Of a stretch of 64,000 nt of DNA, positions 45,194 through 54,818 are shown piece by piece (within the stretch, counting starts at the first letter, position 1; each line of letters begins with the position of its first letter). Below the pieces are notes generated by a model. That model was not told where the DNA came from, did not search any database, and worked only from the letters and a program-made list of their open reading frames with translations. The DNA comes from Ensifer adhaerens. Its GTDB lineage: Bacteria > Pseudomonadota > Alphaproteobacteria > Rhizobiales > Rhizobiaceae. Position numbers and translations under genes: made by a program. The DNA is taken from positions 434,001 to 498,000 of the forward strand of contig NZ_CP015882.1 of NCBI RefSeq assembly GCF_000697965.2. Direction: 5' to 3'.

Positions 45194-46495
45194 ATGGGTT
45201 TTTGTCGGGCAATGGCAGGGCTCCTCATGCTTGTCTGCCTTGTCGGCTGTGCCACGCAGCGTGCCGAGCTCTCACCGCAGCCCATCACCACGTCACCGGC
45301 GCCACAAAGCTCGCAGGCTGCTCGAACGCCACAAGCTTTAGGGGCTCCCGATCTCCTCTACATCACGAACCGGGAGCCGACAGTCGCGTCCGGCAACAGG
45401 CTGTCGTACGGTGCCAAGCGTGCCATATTCTTGAGCTTCGGTTCGGTATCGATCCTCCCAAAAGGCAACTCTTCCGCCGGCAAGAGCGAATTTCGTGTCG
45501 ACGCCGTTTCCGAGACTGGCCGGTTTCCGGCAACGCCTTACGGCGTCGTAACGACGGCGAGCGGGCTACGCCGCACGCCTGAGGCCGTTGCGGCACATGA
45601 ACAGGCTGTCGCATCGCTGCAGGCTGAAATTGCCCGGCGTCTCGCGACAGCCGGACGCAAGGAAGTCGTCGTCTTCGTTCACGGGTACAACAACAGCTTC
45701 GACGATGCCGCACTCGCCACGGACGAGATTTGCCGATCGCTGCAAAACCAGTTTGTCTGCATTATCCTGACTTGGCCCGCCGGAGGCACTGGCGGCTCGT
45801 TCTTTGGCTACAACATTGACCGCGAGTCGAGCGAGTTTGCGGTTGCGGACTTCAAGAAGGCCGTTCGCGCCATTGCCGAAACGAAGGGTGTAGAGAGGCT
45901 GCACCTGCTGGCGCATAGCCGTGGAACCGATGTGCTCGCAAGCGTCATGCAGCAGCTTGCCATCGAAGCCTATGTCAGTCGATCCTCGCTTTGGCAGCGT
46001 TACAAGATCGCGAACGCTGTGTTTTTCGCTCCCGATATCGATCTCGATGTAGCGTCGTCCAAATTGTTCGCCTGGGTCTCGGACCCGGATCTTGCCTTCG
46101 GGAGCAAATCGACACCAAGCACCTTGCCCTCTCAAGGCTCCCTGCACCTTACGGTCTATTCGTCTCCCAGGGACGAGGCGTTGAAAGCGTCAACGATAAT
46201 CTCTGGCAGCGTCTTGCGGCTTGGACAGCTTGCCGTCGGCAATCTTCCCAGGGGCAGGAATAAGGCGGCGTCGAAATGGGAAGGGTCGCATATGGGCGGG
46301 CTGGTCGATTTCGTCGAGTTTTCGGGCGGCGGCGGCTTCATCGGGCACAGCTACTTCTTGTCCGACGCCACCATCAAGACAGACTTGATTGCGCTCATTC
46401 GCGACAGAGCCAAAGCCGGCGATCCACGACGCCAGCTGGTCGAAATCAAGCGCCCCTTCTGGCGAACGTCGGATGCCTCACAGGCGACGCCATAA
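45194..46495 (+). CDS. Lipoprotein alpha/beta hydrolase (DUF900 type)
   Basis: The 433-aa protein has a lipoprotein signal (LLMLVCLVGC, lipobox LVGC, lipidated C17). The alpha/beta hydrolase of the DUF900 family follows, with FVHGYNNSFDDAAL and nucleophile S in AHSRGTDVL. Such proteins are predicted esterase/lipase-like enzymes anchored in the membrane or exported. The start is directly after the stop of the AhpD-like gene. Its position next to that gene suggests shared regulation. Substrate unknown. Confidence 0.85.
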   Translation: MGFCRAMAGLLMLVCLVGCATQRAELSPQPITTSPAPQSSQAARTPQALGAPDLLYITNREPTVASGNRLSYGAKRAIFLSFGSVSILPKGNSSAGKSEFRVDAVSETGRFPATPYGVVTTASGLRRTPEAVAAHEQAVASLQAEIARRLATAGRKEVVVFVHGYNNSFDDAALATDEICRSLQNQFVCIILTWPAGGTGGSFFGYNIDRESSEFAVADFKKAVRAIAETKGVERLHLLAHSRGTDVLASVMQQLAIEAYVSRSSLWQRYKIANAVFFAPDIDLDVASSKLFAWVSDPDLAFGSKSTPSTLPSQGSLHLTVYSSPRDEALKASTIISGSVLRLGQLAVGNLPRGRNKAASKWEGSHMGGLVDFVEFSGGGGFIGHSYFLSDATIKTDLIALIRDRAKAGDPRRQLVEIKRPFWRTSDASQATP

Positions 46496-46984
46496 TTAGG
46501 ACTTTAGCAGGTCGGTTTCCGTCAAGCAGCGTTGCACCGCTCCTTTGCCAACCCCGAAGGCACTGGCTTGTGCTACCGCTGATCCATTCATTCAGCGGTC
46601 GCCGAAGATTAGCCTGTGGTGCGGGAGTTGGGCCGGGTGAGCGGCGCCCGAGCGATCTTGGGGCAAGGGGCTCATGTCCGTCTTCGTCAAAAGATTGAGC
46701 CGTGTTCTGAAAACCAGTTGTGCGAAACTGAGCCTTTAGCGCCGCTTACCTGAACGCGCGATTTCTATGGCGCTCTTGCGTTGGGCATGGCGCGACAAAA
46801 TTGCCCATTGATGTGCTCGCACGAAAGGGCGATGTGAGGGGTATGCATACGGAAACTTTCATCAGGATATCGCGGCTCATCGAGCAAGCACGCTCCCTTA
46901 CCCGGAGCCGGCTACCCTGATCCTGTAACGCCGCCATAGCCCCCGCCGCTCCGGGAATCCACTGACCAACAGTGCGGTTCATTA
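46496..46984. other. 489-bp gene-free stretch
   Basis: No convincing gene is visible. The 179-codon reverse-strand frame at 46746-47285 overlaps the NUDIX gene and has no good start. The stretch ends with the ribosome binding site of the small zinc-ribbon ORF. Confidence 0.45.
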
Positions 46985-47000
46985 TTGACGGAGTGTATCC

Positions 47001-47183
47001 ATGCCCGCGTCTCCAGCCCGCCCCGTTTGCATCGCTTGCAACCGGCATCTTCCCCTTTCTGCTCGCCGTTGCCCGTGGTGCAAGACGCACTGCGCTGCCG
47101 CCCGCCGCAACTCGTGCGCCGTGCGCGAACGGAGCGCGCATCCGCCAGTTCTCTGCGCGTTTGGCAGGGGGAGCGGAAAATGA
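47001..47183 (+). CDS. Candidate 60-aa zinc-ribbon protein coupled to NUDIX gene
   Basis: This 60-aa frame has CxxC-x10-CxxC (C10, C13, C24, C27; CIACNRHLPLSARRCPWC), a zinc-ribbon-like pattern. GGAG lies 8 nt before the ATG. Its stop overlaps the NUDIX start by ATGA (47180-47183), the coupling arrangement used elsewhere in this window. The second half is Arg/Ala/Cys-rich and unremarkable. It could still be chance, but spacing and overlap favour a real gene. Confidence 0.5.
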   Translation: MPASPARPVCIACNRHLPLSARRCPWCKTHCAAARRNSCAVRERSAHPPVLCAFGRGSGK

Positions 47184-47713
47184 AGGACACCAATAAGAAC
47201 TGTTGCGCCGCTGAGGAGGCTGCCCCGGAGGAGATGCAGCAGGTCGGAGCTCTTCCCTGGCGCATCGCCAAGAATGGCGAGGCAAGGATTTTGCTCGTTA
47301 CGTCGCGGAGCAGCGGGCGGTGGATCGTGCCCAAGGGATGGCCAATGAAGGGTTTTTCGCCCCGCCAGACCGCGTCGCGGGAAGCATTGGAGGAGGGCGG
47401 TGTCATTGGCGTCCTCTCTAAGGCGCCGGTGACGACCTATCGCTACATGAAACGCCTGGATAACGGTGCAAACGTTGGCTGCCGCGTGGCTGTGTTTGGG
47501 CTGAACGTGCGCGGGACACTGGTTGATTGGCGGGAAAAAGCACAAAGGCAGCGGCGTTGGTTTTCGCTCGCCGCGGCGGCGGACAAGCTTGATGACCGCG
47601 AACTTTCGGAGTTCGTGCGCACCCTGGATGCCGCGTCTGAATGTTTGGAGCCACCGACCGGCGCCACCGGGAAAAAATCGGCGCTCGACGAGATCCTCAT
47701 GTTGAGGCGCTAG
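47180..47713 (+). CDS. NUDIX hydrolase
   Basis: The 177-aa protein contains a NUDIX box (REALEEGGV, preceded by GWPMKG). The Glu at the usual seventh position of G-x5-E is replaced (GWPMKGFS), a variation common in some rhizobial members. NUDIX enzymes hydrolyse nucleoside diphosphate-linked compounds. GGGGGAG lies 6 nt before the ATG at 47180; an in-frame TTG at 46985 would add an unrelated extension. Substrate unknown. Confidence 0.85.
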   Translation: MKDTNKNCCAAEEAAPEEMQQVGALPWRIAKNGEARILLVTSRSSGRWIVPKGWPMKGFSPRQTASREALEEGGVIGVLSKAPVTTYRYMKRLDNGANVGCRVAVFGLNVRGTLVDWREKAQRQRRWFSLAAAADKLDDRELSEFVRTLDAASECLEPPTGATGKKSALDEILMLRR

Positions 47714-47909
47714 ACAAGTGTCGACGTTCCCGCACCGCGAAAAGTATCGGCGGCCAGTTAAAGTCCGTCTGCAGCCATAGGGTCAGTCGCGCACGATGAA
47801 TGCCTGGCGCCACTACCTGCGACGGCAAGAGCGGCGCCAGGAGCCTCCCGGGGTTGATCCCTCAAATGCCGACCTGTCCGGCCAAATTCGCATACAGAGA
47901 GAATAAGCA

Positions 47910-48134
47910 ATGAGCTTCAGATACTGTCATACTTTGCCGATCAGCGGCGCAAACAAGCTGCCCCGATTCAAACAGTGGGCCGCCGAGAACATCCCAGGTA
48001 TCGCCTTGTCCCTGCCTCCGCAGGTCCCGGTCAAGAGTACCGCCTTGACCGTCCGCCTCAAGTCAGTCGAGGATCGCGCTACACTGATGGCGAGGCTTGA
48101 AGGCGTGAATCTCGATGACAGGAAGACCCGCTAG
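47910..48134 (+). CDS. Hypothetical small protein
   Basis: A 74-aa product (MSFRYCHTLPISGANKLPRF...) with AGAGAGAA 5 nt before the ATG. The composition is balanced and there is no membrane segment or recognised motif. The reading frame is a plausible real gene because of its ribosome binding site and protein-like composition. I do not recognise a family. Confidence 0.55.
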   Translation: MSFRYCHTLPISGANKLPRFKQWAAENIPGIALSLPPQVPVKSTALTVRLKSVEDRATLMARLEGVNLDDRKTR

Positions 48135-48508
48135 TATCCCCTGTTGTCCACCGCGCGACCGGTGAGACGGTCGAACCGGCGATTGGGACACTGATCGCCG
48201 GTTCTGTTCGTTGTATGAAAGTGGTAGCGGTGGTCGACCGCGAAAGGCTGTGCAAACAAAGCCGAAGGAAAAAGCTTCGGTCCCCGCTCACGTCATCGCC
48301 AGGAGACGACGTCATCGATATGGCCGGTCTCTGGCGACGCCCGGCAGCTGAGAGGCGCAGACCAGATGCGCTTGCGCGCAGGTTTGCCACGTTGAGGCGC
48401 ACTTCTCGTCGATTGGCGCGCCTCGGTAACACTTGATCCTGCCGGTGTCCTTTCTTGCGACAAGCCGGAAGCACCATTCAGCTGTTCGCCAGGGCCGTCG
48501 GTGGCACG
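48135..48508. other. 374-bp gene-free stretch with a small hairpin
   Basis: A 6-bp stem (CCGAAG/CTTCGG, 48262-48280) with a 7-nt loop is present. A 73-codon frame at 48215-48436 is Arg-rich and looks like a shadow. It separates the small gene from the convergent ABC operon. Confidence 0.45.
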
Positions 48509-49423
48509 TTAAGCAGCGCGCCGAAGCCCCACGCCCGCCGCCAGTCGCCTGGCTTGCTCCAGGCACGCCAGCTGCTGATCGGCAAAGCGCTCGGCGCTGA
48601 TTTCCATGATCAGCGTCGTATCGGGAAGGAAGGTCAGCTCTGAGAAGATGTCATCCCAAGCAATGTCGCCCCAGCCGATCGGCAGATGCAGGTCCCCGAT
48701 GCCGAGCGCGGTTGCTTCCGCCGGATGATAGAAGCGGTTCATGGTATAGGGCAGGCCGAAACTGTCGTGAACATGAAGGTGACCGGTCACCGGGGCCATG
48801 GCCCTGAGTTCATTACGGAAATCGAGCCCGCGATGCGTGGCCTCGATATAGGCATGCGAGAAGTCGATGAGTGCAACCACGTTGTCGGAACCGATCGCCC
48901 GCACCGTTTCGGCAACCTGGCTCGGGGATTGGCGGTACTGGCCGCTTTCCGTCGTGAAGATGTTCTCAAGTGCGATGCGAACGCCGTAGCCTTTGGCAAT
49001 CTCGGCCATTTCTGCGAGCGCGTCACGTTCCATCTTGTCGAGGTCAGCGGCGTTCTCGCCGGCGGCAAGCTGTGCTGCACCGGAGTGGTGGACGAGGATC
49101 CCCGCGCCAAGCCGGTCGCACAACTCGAGCATCGCTCTTACGACCTTCTTCTGCAGATGATGATGCTGGCGATCCATGAAGTTGGAGACGATCTGGCCGT
49201 GCAGCGATAGCTTGTTGAAAGTGTACCTCTTCGTGATCTTGGCGACGCGCTGGACGCGGTCTTCGATGATGCGGCCGCCGCTGACGATCTCTTCGCCATA
49301 GATCCCGATCTCGCAGGCGTCAGCGCCCGTCTCTGCAATCTCACGCAGGGAAGCATCAAGGGTCGAAAGGTCACCCTTGCCCGTCCGGTTGCAGAATCCT
49401 ACGGCGGAAATGATATCGTTCAT
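48509..49423 (-). CDS. Sugar-phosphate isomerase/epimerase-like TIM-barrel protein
   Basis: The 304-aa protein belongs to the AP-endonuclease-2/xylose-isomerase-like TIM barrel. Metal-ligand candidates include H in LSLHGQI and VHHSGAA, E in ALENIFTT, DFSHAY, HVHDSFG and the late EIS. The ATG at 49423 has AGGAGAACC 7 nt upstream; a GTG one codon earlier is possible. It is the last gene of the ABC operon 48509-53819, in the place where a ugpQ phosphodiesterase often sits. It may therefore process the imported substrate (inference). Confidence 0.85.
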   Translation of the reverse strand: MNDIISAVGFCNRTGKGDLSTLDASLREIAETGADACEIGIYGEEIVSGGRIIEDRVQRVAKITKRYTFNKLSLHGQIVSNFMDRQHHHLQKKVVRAMLELCDRLGAGILVHHSGAAQLAAGENAADLDKMERDALAEMAEIAKGYGVRIALENIFTTESGQYRQSPSQVAETVRAIGSDNVVALIDFSHAYIEATHRGLDFRNELRAMAPVTGHLHVHDSFGLPYTMNRFYHPAEATALGIGDLHLPIGWGDIAWDDIFSELTFLPDTTLIMEISAERFADQQLACLEQARRLAAGVGLRRAA

Positions 49424-49450
49424 CACGGTTCTCCTGATTTATGAAAGTGA

Positions 49451-50572
49451 TCAGACTGCTTGGAGTGTCGGTTGGCTCGCGGAATTGCGGATGGCACGCG
49501 GCTCCAGATCGACCTCGATCCTTCGGCCGGTCTCCTTGTCGAAGAGATGCAGGTGCGCGAGCGGCAGTTCCAGGGTGATCCTCTCGCCCGGCCGCACGCG
49601 CGTGTGCTCGTCAACTGTGGCCGCGAAGGGATAGCCGTTCAGTTCCGAGTGGATGATGCGGCCGGAGCCGAGCTCCTCGATGAAATCCACCTTGATCGAG
49701 ACGCCTTCAGGCGCAACGACACATTGTTCGGGGCGGATGCCGACCGTGATCTGCCTTGCGCCCAGTCGGGTGGCCAGACCTCTTTCGATCGGCATCTTCG
49801 TACCGCCGAATGTGAGGCAGGCGTTGTCGACGTCGACCACGGCATCGAAAAGGTTCATTGCCGGAGAGCCGATGAAGGATGCGACGAAGATGCTTGCGGG
49901 ACGGTGATAGATGTCGAGCGGCTGGCCCACCTGTTCGACCACACCCCTGTTCATCACGACCAGCTTGTCGGCCAGCGTCATTGCTTCGACCTGGTCATGC
50001 GTGACGAAGATGGACGTTGCCTGGAGGCGCTGATGCAGTTTGCGGATCTCGGCCCGCATGGTGACGCGGAGCTTGGCGTCCAGGTTCGAAAGCGGTTCGT
50101 CGAACAGGAACACGTTCGGCTCGCGAATGATCGCGCGTGCCATTGCGACGCGCTGCCGCTGACCGCCGGAAAGCGCCGCCGGTTTGCGATCGAGATAATC
50201 GGAAAGCCCCACGATCTTTGCGGTCTCCTCAACCCGGCGCAGGCGCTCCGCCTTTGCGACGCCCGCCACCTTCAAGGCGTAGCCAATGTTTCCCGCAACG
50301 GTCATGTGCGGATAGAGAGCGTAGTTCTGGAAGACCATGGCGCAGCCGCGTTCGCGCGGTTCGAGCCGGTTCACGACTTTCCCGTTGATCGCGATCTCGC
50401 CTGAGGTGATCTCCTCCAGCCCGGCGATCATCCGCAGAAGCGTCGATTTCCCGCAGCCGGACGGGCCGAGGATCACGACGAATTCTCCCGACGCAAAGGC
50501 GAGGTCGATGCCATGCAGGGTGGGGTTCTTGCCGTAGGATTTACGCACGGCGCGGATTGCGATGTCAGCCAT
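49451..50572 (-). CDS. ugpC: ABC transporter ATP-binding protein, UgpC/MalK type
   Basis: The 373-aa protein has Walker A ([13 protein letters not shown]), Q-loop, signature [14 protein letters not shown], Walker B with DEP ([14 protein letters not shown]) and the C-terminal regulatory OB-like domain of the MalK/UgpC type. It energises the transporter with the two permeases and the binding protein upstream. The symbol is inferred from the UgpB-like neighbour. It ends 27 nt before the isomerase start. Confidence 0.88.
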   Translation of the reverse strand: MADIAIRAVRKSYGKNPTLHGIDLAFASGEFVVILGPSGCGKSTLLRMIAGLEEITSGEIAINGKVVNRLEPRERGCAMVFQNYALYPHMTVAGNIGYALKVAGVAKAERLRRVEETAKIVGLSDYLDRKPAALSGGQRQRVAMARAIIREPNVFLFDEPLSNLDAKLRVTMRAEIRKLHQRLQATSIFVTHDQVEAMTLADKLVVMNRGVVEQVGQPLDIYHRPASIFVASFIGSPAMNLFDAVVDVDNACLTFGGTKMPIERGLATRLGARQITVGIRPEQCVVAPEGVSIKVDFIEELGSGRIIHSELNGYPFAATVDEHTRVRPGERITLELPLAHLHLFDKETGRRIEVDLEPRAIRNSASQPTLQAV

Positions 50573-50614
50573 GAGCGCGGACCTCTCTGTTTCTTCTGTT
50601 TGGGGAAAGCGGGG

Positions 50615-51502
50615 TCATTTTTCCGTGGCCACGAGGCCGCGCACGAACCACCGCTGCAGCACGGCGACGACGATGAGCGGTGGCAGCATGATGATCAGCG
50701 ATCCGGCAAGCGTCACGTTCCAGTCCGGCGTGCCGTTGTCAGCTGGCAGGAGTGCAACCAGCGACATCATCGTGGTCTTGTATTGCGGGTCCGTCACCAT
50801 CAGGAGGGGCCAGAGATACTGGTTCCAACCGTAGACGAACATGATCGTGGTCAGCGCGAGCATGTTGGTGCGCGACAGCGGCAGCAGCATATCGATGAAG
50901 AAGCGGATTGCGCCTGACCCGTCCATGCGCGCAGCCTCCGCCAGTTCGTCCGGCAGGGTCAGATAGAACTGGCGGTAGAGAAAGGTCCCAGTCGCCGTGG
51001 CGATCAGCGGCAATGTGAGGCCGGCATAGGAATTGAGAAGGTTCCAGTCGACGGAGACCTCGAAGCCGGTGACGGCGGAAATCAGCAAGCGGATCGGCTG
51101 GAACAGGTCGGCGGCGACGGCATAGGTGGGCACCACGCGCACTTCGAGCGGCAGCATCAGGGTGATGAACACCATCCAGAAGAAAAAGCCTTTCAGAGGT
51201 GTTCGGAAGAACACGATGGCAAAGGCCGTCAGCGCCGACAGCGCTACCTTGCCGACCGTGACCAGGCTCGCCATGACGAAGCTGTTCAGCATCGCCGTGC
51301 CGAGGCTGGCGCGCGACCAGGCAGCACCCATATTCTCGAAGAGGCGATCCTGCGGCACGAAACTGAAGGGTATGGCGTTGACCTGCTGGAAGGTCTGGCT
51401 GGCGCCCGACAAAATGACGATGAAGGGGCCGATCAAAAGCAGGAAGCCGAAGATCATCACACCATAGGTCAGCGCGTTGGCAAAGGGTGTCCGCTGGATC
51501 AT
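50615..51502 (-). CDS. ugpE: ABC transporter permease, UgpE-like
   Basis: The 295-aa protein has six hydrophobic segments and the cytoplasmic EAA loop DELAEAARMDGSGAIRFF, typical of the binding-protein-dependent carbohydrate/glycerol-3-phosphate permease family. GAGG precedes the ATG. It forms the channel with the permease encoded 7 nt upstream of it. Confidence 0.88.
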   Translation of the reverse strand: MIQRTPFANALTYGVMIFGFLLLIGPFIVILSGASQTFQQVNAIPFSFVPQDRLFENMGAAWSRASLGTAMLNSFVMASLVTVGKVALSALTAFAIVFFRTPLKGFFFWMVFITLMLPLEVRVVPTYAVAADLFQPIRLLISAVTGFEVSVDWNLLNSYAGLTLPLIATATGTFLYRQFYLTLPDELAEAARMDGSGAIRFFIDMLLPLSRTNMLALTTIMFVYGWNQYLWPLLMVTDPQYKTTMMSLVALLPADNGTPDWNVTLAGSLIIMLPPLIVVAVLQRWFVRGLVATEK

Positions 51503-51509
51503 GGAAGCC

Positions 51510-52400
51510 TCACTTGTAATGGACCTGGCGCTCGATGAAGCGAAACTGGATGAAGGTGAAAATCATGATGAGGCCGATGAGCACGAGGCTCTGGGCCGAG
51601 GCACCCGAGTAGTTCAGGCCTCGGAACGCCTCCTCGACGATGCGGTAGACCATCACGTCGGTGCCGTGGTTCGGGCCCCCATCGGTCGTGCGTGCGACGA
51701 TGCCATAGGTATCGGCGCCGACGAAACCCTCGGTCATCATGATCACCAGCAGGAAGAAGAGCGTTGGCGCCAGCAACGGGATCTGGAGATCGACCGCGCG
51801 GCGGATCGGGCCGCAGCCGTCCATCGCGGCTGCCTCGATCAGGGAGCGCGGGACCGACTGCAGGCCGGCGAGCAGGAAGATGAAGGTGTAGCCCGCCCAC
51901 TTCCAGGCAAAGACGACGATGACGAGGATGAGCGCGTGGCTGCCGTATTTGGCCGGGTTCCAGAAGTCCGGAAAGGCCGCGTTGACCGAGGCCATCAGTC
52001 CGCGCTCGGGCGACAGGATGAAACGGAAGGCCATACCGGCCGCCGGTCCCGCAATCGCATAGGGCAGAATGTAGAGGAACCGGAACGGCGCGGAGCCCGG
52101 CAATTGCCGGTCGACAGCAAGGGCAAGAACAAGACCGATGAAAATGGTGGCAAGCGTTCCACAAAGCGCAAATGCCAGGCTGACGCCAACGGAGTTCCAA
52201 TAGAGCGGATCGGCAAAGACTTCCTGGAAGTTGGCAAGGCCGACGAACTCGGCAGCACCGCCGAATGGGGGCTCCAACGTGAAGGCCCATCGCAAAACGG
52301 CGACAGCGGGCCAATAAAAAAAGAGCAGGATCAAAATGATCTGCGGCAGGGCGAATAGGCTGGGCAGCCACCAGCTGCGAAAGGCCGCGCGCTTGTCCAT
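51510..52400 (-). CDS. ugpA: ABC transporter permease, UgpA-like
   Basis: The product is about 296 aa with six predicted membrane segments and the EAA loop SLIEAAAMDGCGPIRRA. The ATG at 52400 (MDKRAAFRSWW) was preferred. The in-frame start at 52442 would add 14 residues of unrelated composition. It is the partner of the UgpE-like permease. Confidence 0.87.
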   Translation of the reverse strand: MDKRAAFRSWWLPSLFALPQIILILLFFYWPAVAVLRWAFTLEPPFGGAAEFVGLANFQEVFADPLYWNSVGVSLAFALCGTLATIFIGLVLALAVDRQLPGSAPFRFLYILPYAIAGPAAGMAFRFILSPERGLMASVNAAFPDFWNPAKYGSHALILVIVVFAWKWAGYTFIFLLAGLQSVPRSLIEAAAMDGCGPIRRAVDLQIPLLAPTLFFLLVIMMTEGFVGADTYGIVARTTDGGPNHGTDVMVYRIVEEAFRGLNYSGASAQSLVLIGLIMIFTFIQFRFIERQVHYK

Positions 52401-52475
52401 ATGTCGAAATTCCAATGCGCAAGAAGAGCGATCGGAGCCCACCGATATTGTGGCAGGCTCCGGGCGGATCAGATT

Positions 52476-53819
52476 TTAGTTCAGCGTCTGTCCGGCGTAG
52501 GTCTTTTCGAAGCGGCGCAGAACTGCGTTGCCGCGTTCCACCGTCTTGTCGAGTTCGCCCTGTACGTCTGCGTTCTGCATGAAGATTGCTTCAAGGGCGG
52601 TTGCGAACTCCTTGCGGATCTGCGTGAAGCCGCCTAGCCGAATACCGCGGGTGTTTTCCGAGGTCGGGGTGAAGGACAGGCTCTGGATGGCGAGTTCGCG
52701 GCCCTTATAGGGAGCCTTGTCGTAGAAGCCATTGGCCTTCATGGCGCCGAAGCCGGTCTTGGTCACCGGGATGTAGCCCGTCACCGTCGACCACCACTCG
52801 GCCATTTCCGGAGTTGCAAGATAGTTGAGGAAGGCGGCTGCACCCTTGTATTCGGCTTCCGGACGACCGGCGAGCACCCAGAGCGATGCGCCGCCGACCA
52901 GCGAGTTCTGACGCTCGGTGCCCTTCCAGACCGGCAACATGGCGACTTCCCATTTCACATTCTCAGGAAGGGTCTTGCCGATCGTGCCGTGGTCGGCGAC
53001 CGAGGTCTGGATCATCTGGCAGGTCTGGGACGTGAAGGCTGGGACGATGTCCATGCCTAGCTGCTTGGTTTTGACCACGAAGAGCTTCTCGTCAGCCATC
53101 TTCTTGAAGAACTTCACGTGGTCGACGAACTTGGTCTTGTTGACGACAAGCTCGGCGTCCAGTCCGTTATAGCCGTTCGCCTTGGTTGCGATCGGCTGGT
53201 TGTGGATCGCCGAGAACTGCTCCATCAGCGGCCAAGTGTCGAAGTTGAACGCGAGCGGGCATTCGAAGCCGGCCGTCTTCAGCTTGCGGGCTGCTTCCTC
53301 GACCTGCTCCCAGGTGTCCGGCTTGAAGTCGATGCCGGCCTTCTGGAAGGCGTCGACGTTGTAGTAGAACATCGCGGTCGAGGAGTTGAACGGGAAGGAG
53401 TTCAGCTCGCCCTTCGCCGTTGCGTAGTAGTTGGCGATGCCGCCGAAATAGTTGTTCCAGTCGATGGTGTAGCCATTGTCGGCCATCAGCTTCTTTGCAG
53501 GCACGAAGGCGCCGGACAGCATCATGTCGAGCGTGCCGGCATCATAGATCTGGGTGATCGCCGGCTGCTTCTTGGCGCGGTAGGCGGCAATCGTGTTTTG
53601 CAGGGTGGTGTCGTAACCGTTTTGCGAGGTGCAGACGATCTCGAAGTCTGACTGGCTCTCGTTGAACTTCTTGCAGGCATCCTGGACGCGTTCGCCAAGA
53701 TCGCCCGAAAGGCCGTACCAGAACTCGAATTTCGTCTTTTCGGCGGCTGCGGCTGGTGCGCCAAACGCGACGCTAGCCATCAGGCCGAGGAATACGGAGG
53801 TAGTGACGGAGACTCTCAT
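52476..53819 (-). CDS. ugpB: ABC transporter substrate-binding protein, UgpB-like
   Basis: The 447-aa periplasmic protein has a signal peptide (cleavage near the AAAAEK after residue 25). The UgpB-type body includes EFWYGLSGDLGERV, NTIAAYRAKKQPAITQIYDAG and SFPFNSSTAMFYYN. UgpB binds sn-glycerol-3-phosphate and related phosphodiesters. The family assignment is good, but a different ligand is possible in rhizobial paralogs. The ATG at 53819 has AAGGAG upstream at 10 nt; TTG at 53825 is an alternative. It is the first gene of the operon. Confidence 0.85.
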   Translation of the reverse strand: MRVSVTTSVFLGLMASVAFGAPAAAAEKTKFEFWYGLSGDLGERVQDACKKFNESQSDFEIVCTSQNGYDTTLQNTIAAYRAKKQPAITQIYDAGTLDMMLSGAFVPAKKLMADNGYTIDWNNYFGGIANYYATAKGELNSFPFNSSTAMFYYNVDAFQKAGIDFKPDTWEQVEEAARKLKTAGFECPLAFNFDTWPLMEQFSAIHNQPIATKANGYNGLDAELVVNKTKFVDHVKFFKKMADEKLFVVKTKQLGMDIVPAFTSQTCQMIQTSVADHGTIGKTLPENVKWEVAMLPVWKGTERQNSLVGGASLWVLAGRPEAEYKGAAAFLNYLATPEMAEWWSTVTGYIPVTKTGFGAMKANGFYDKAPYKGRELAIQSLSFTPTSENTRGIRLGGFTQIRKEFATALEAIFMQNADVQGELDKTVERGNAVLRRFEKTYAGQTLN

Positions 53820-54265
53820 TTGCAAAACGCTCCTTGCAGGATGGCGGACACCAGGATCGGTGGCACGATGAAGCCGGGGCGCTTGCTAACAGTTGCGTGT
53901 GACAGTCCGTGACAATCTGCATGATGATAAAATGAAAGTTTCGTAACGCAGGCGCGAGACAGGCAGGCTAACCAATCTCCCGTTTTGCCCTTGATGGTGC
54001 AAAGTTGGGCAACCTCAGGAAGTGTGTGCGCCTCCGACGAGCCCCATTGTGGTCCCCAGGAGCGAAAATGCACCCCCGAATTAAGGGCCATGAAAAGGAA
54101 TGGCCCCGTCGGGCGGCGACGAGGCCATTGGCTTATCGGGGCTTCACTTCCGGAGGGATGGTGAAGGCGTCACCCTGATCGGGGGCTCAGGGTTCCACAA
54201 AACGAAAACGCAGATGCCTGAAACAGGTTCCATCGTCTCTTCCGAAAAGTTGGACCAGACCATTG
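53820..54265 (-). promoter_or_regulatory. Upstream region of the ugp-like operon, with Pho-box-like repeats
   Basis: This 446-bp interval holds no convincing gene. On the reverse strand, TTGTCAC and CTGTCAC lie 10 bp apart (53899-53915, + strand GTGACAG and GTGACAA). Pho boxes are two CTGTCAT-type heptamers at 11-bp spacing, so this is one base short. It may be a degenerate PhoB site. Phosphate control would fit a ugp system but is not proven. Confidence 0.35.
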
Positions 54266-54514
54266 CTATCCCGGAGGAGGAAAGTCGTCGTCGGGGTCGT
54301 ATCTGTCCGGATCAAAGATGCTTTCGAGCTCTATTTCCTCGGTCTCGTCGAGATCGTCTTGGTCGTCGGGTTCGTCAAATTCCGGCACTGGCTCGCGCGG
54401 TTCGCGCAAATCGCCCTTGCCGAGCGGGCTATCGTCGGGGAAATCGGTCGGTTCGCGTCCGTGTGCTGTCAGCCTATTCGCGAGGCTCTCGTTATTACCG
54501 CCTGTGTTAGGCAT
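54266..54514 (-). CDS. Acidic hypothetical small protein
   Basis: The 82-aa product is strongly acidic (clusters such as PEFDEPDDQDDLDETEEIEL) and Pro-rich. No domain is recognised. The ATG at 54514 has AAGGAG 7 nt upstream. It overlaps the end of the BON gene by 8 nt, so the two are co-translated. Long in-frame extensions upstream are not translated. Confidence 0.7.
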   Translation of the reverse strand: MPNTGGNNESLANRLTAHGREPTDFPDDSPLGKGDLREPREPVPEFDEPDDQDDLDETEEIELESIFDPDRYDPDDDFPPPG

Positions 54515-54818
54515 CACCGTTCTCCTTGCGTATGCTTTCGCCGATCGTCGAAAGTCCGTTGCTTCGAGGACAACCGACGCGCACGAGGACCCGGTCAGCC
54601 CCGGCAATATCCTCGGCGATACGGCGGACAAAATCGTCACCACTGCTATGGCTGACCTGACCCTCGATGACGACGGATGTTCCGAGCACTCTGAAGCAGA
54701 GATTTTGCGTATCGAAGGGTGCTTCGGAAGCCAGAGCGTATTTGATCGAGGCGATCAGCCCTGAGACGTCAGCCCCTCCGCCGCCCCGGCAATCGAATTC
54801 AGGTCGTATAAAAATCAT
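54507..54818 (-). CDS. BON-domain protein
   Basis: The 103-aa protein has a BON-like pattern (SIKYALASEAPFD, then VVIEGQVSHSSGDDFVRRIAEDIAGADRVLV). BON domains bind phospholipids or cell envelopes in some proteins. No signal peptide is seen. AAGGAG is 7 nt before the ATG at 54818. Function uncertain. Confidence 0.75.
   Translation of the reverse strand: MIFIRPEFDCRGGGGADVSGLIASIKYALASEAPFDTQNLCFRVLGTSVVIEGQVSHSSGDDFVRRIAEDIAGADRVLVRVGCPRSNGLSTIGESIRKENGDA

Noticed and set aside
46746..47285. 179-codon reverse-strand frame
   Set aside because: It overlaps the coupled zinc-ribbon/NUDIX genes and has no support of its own.
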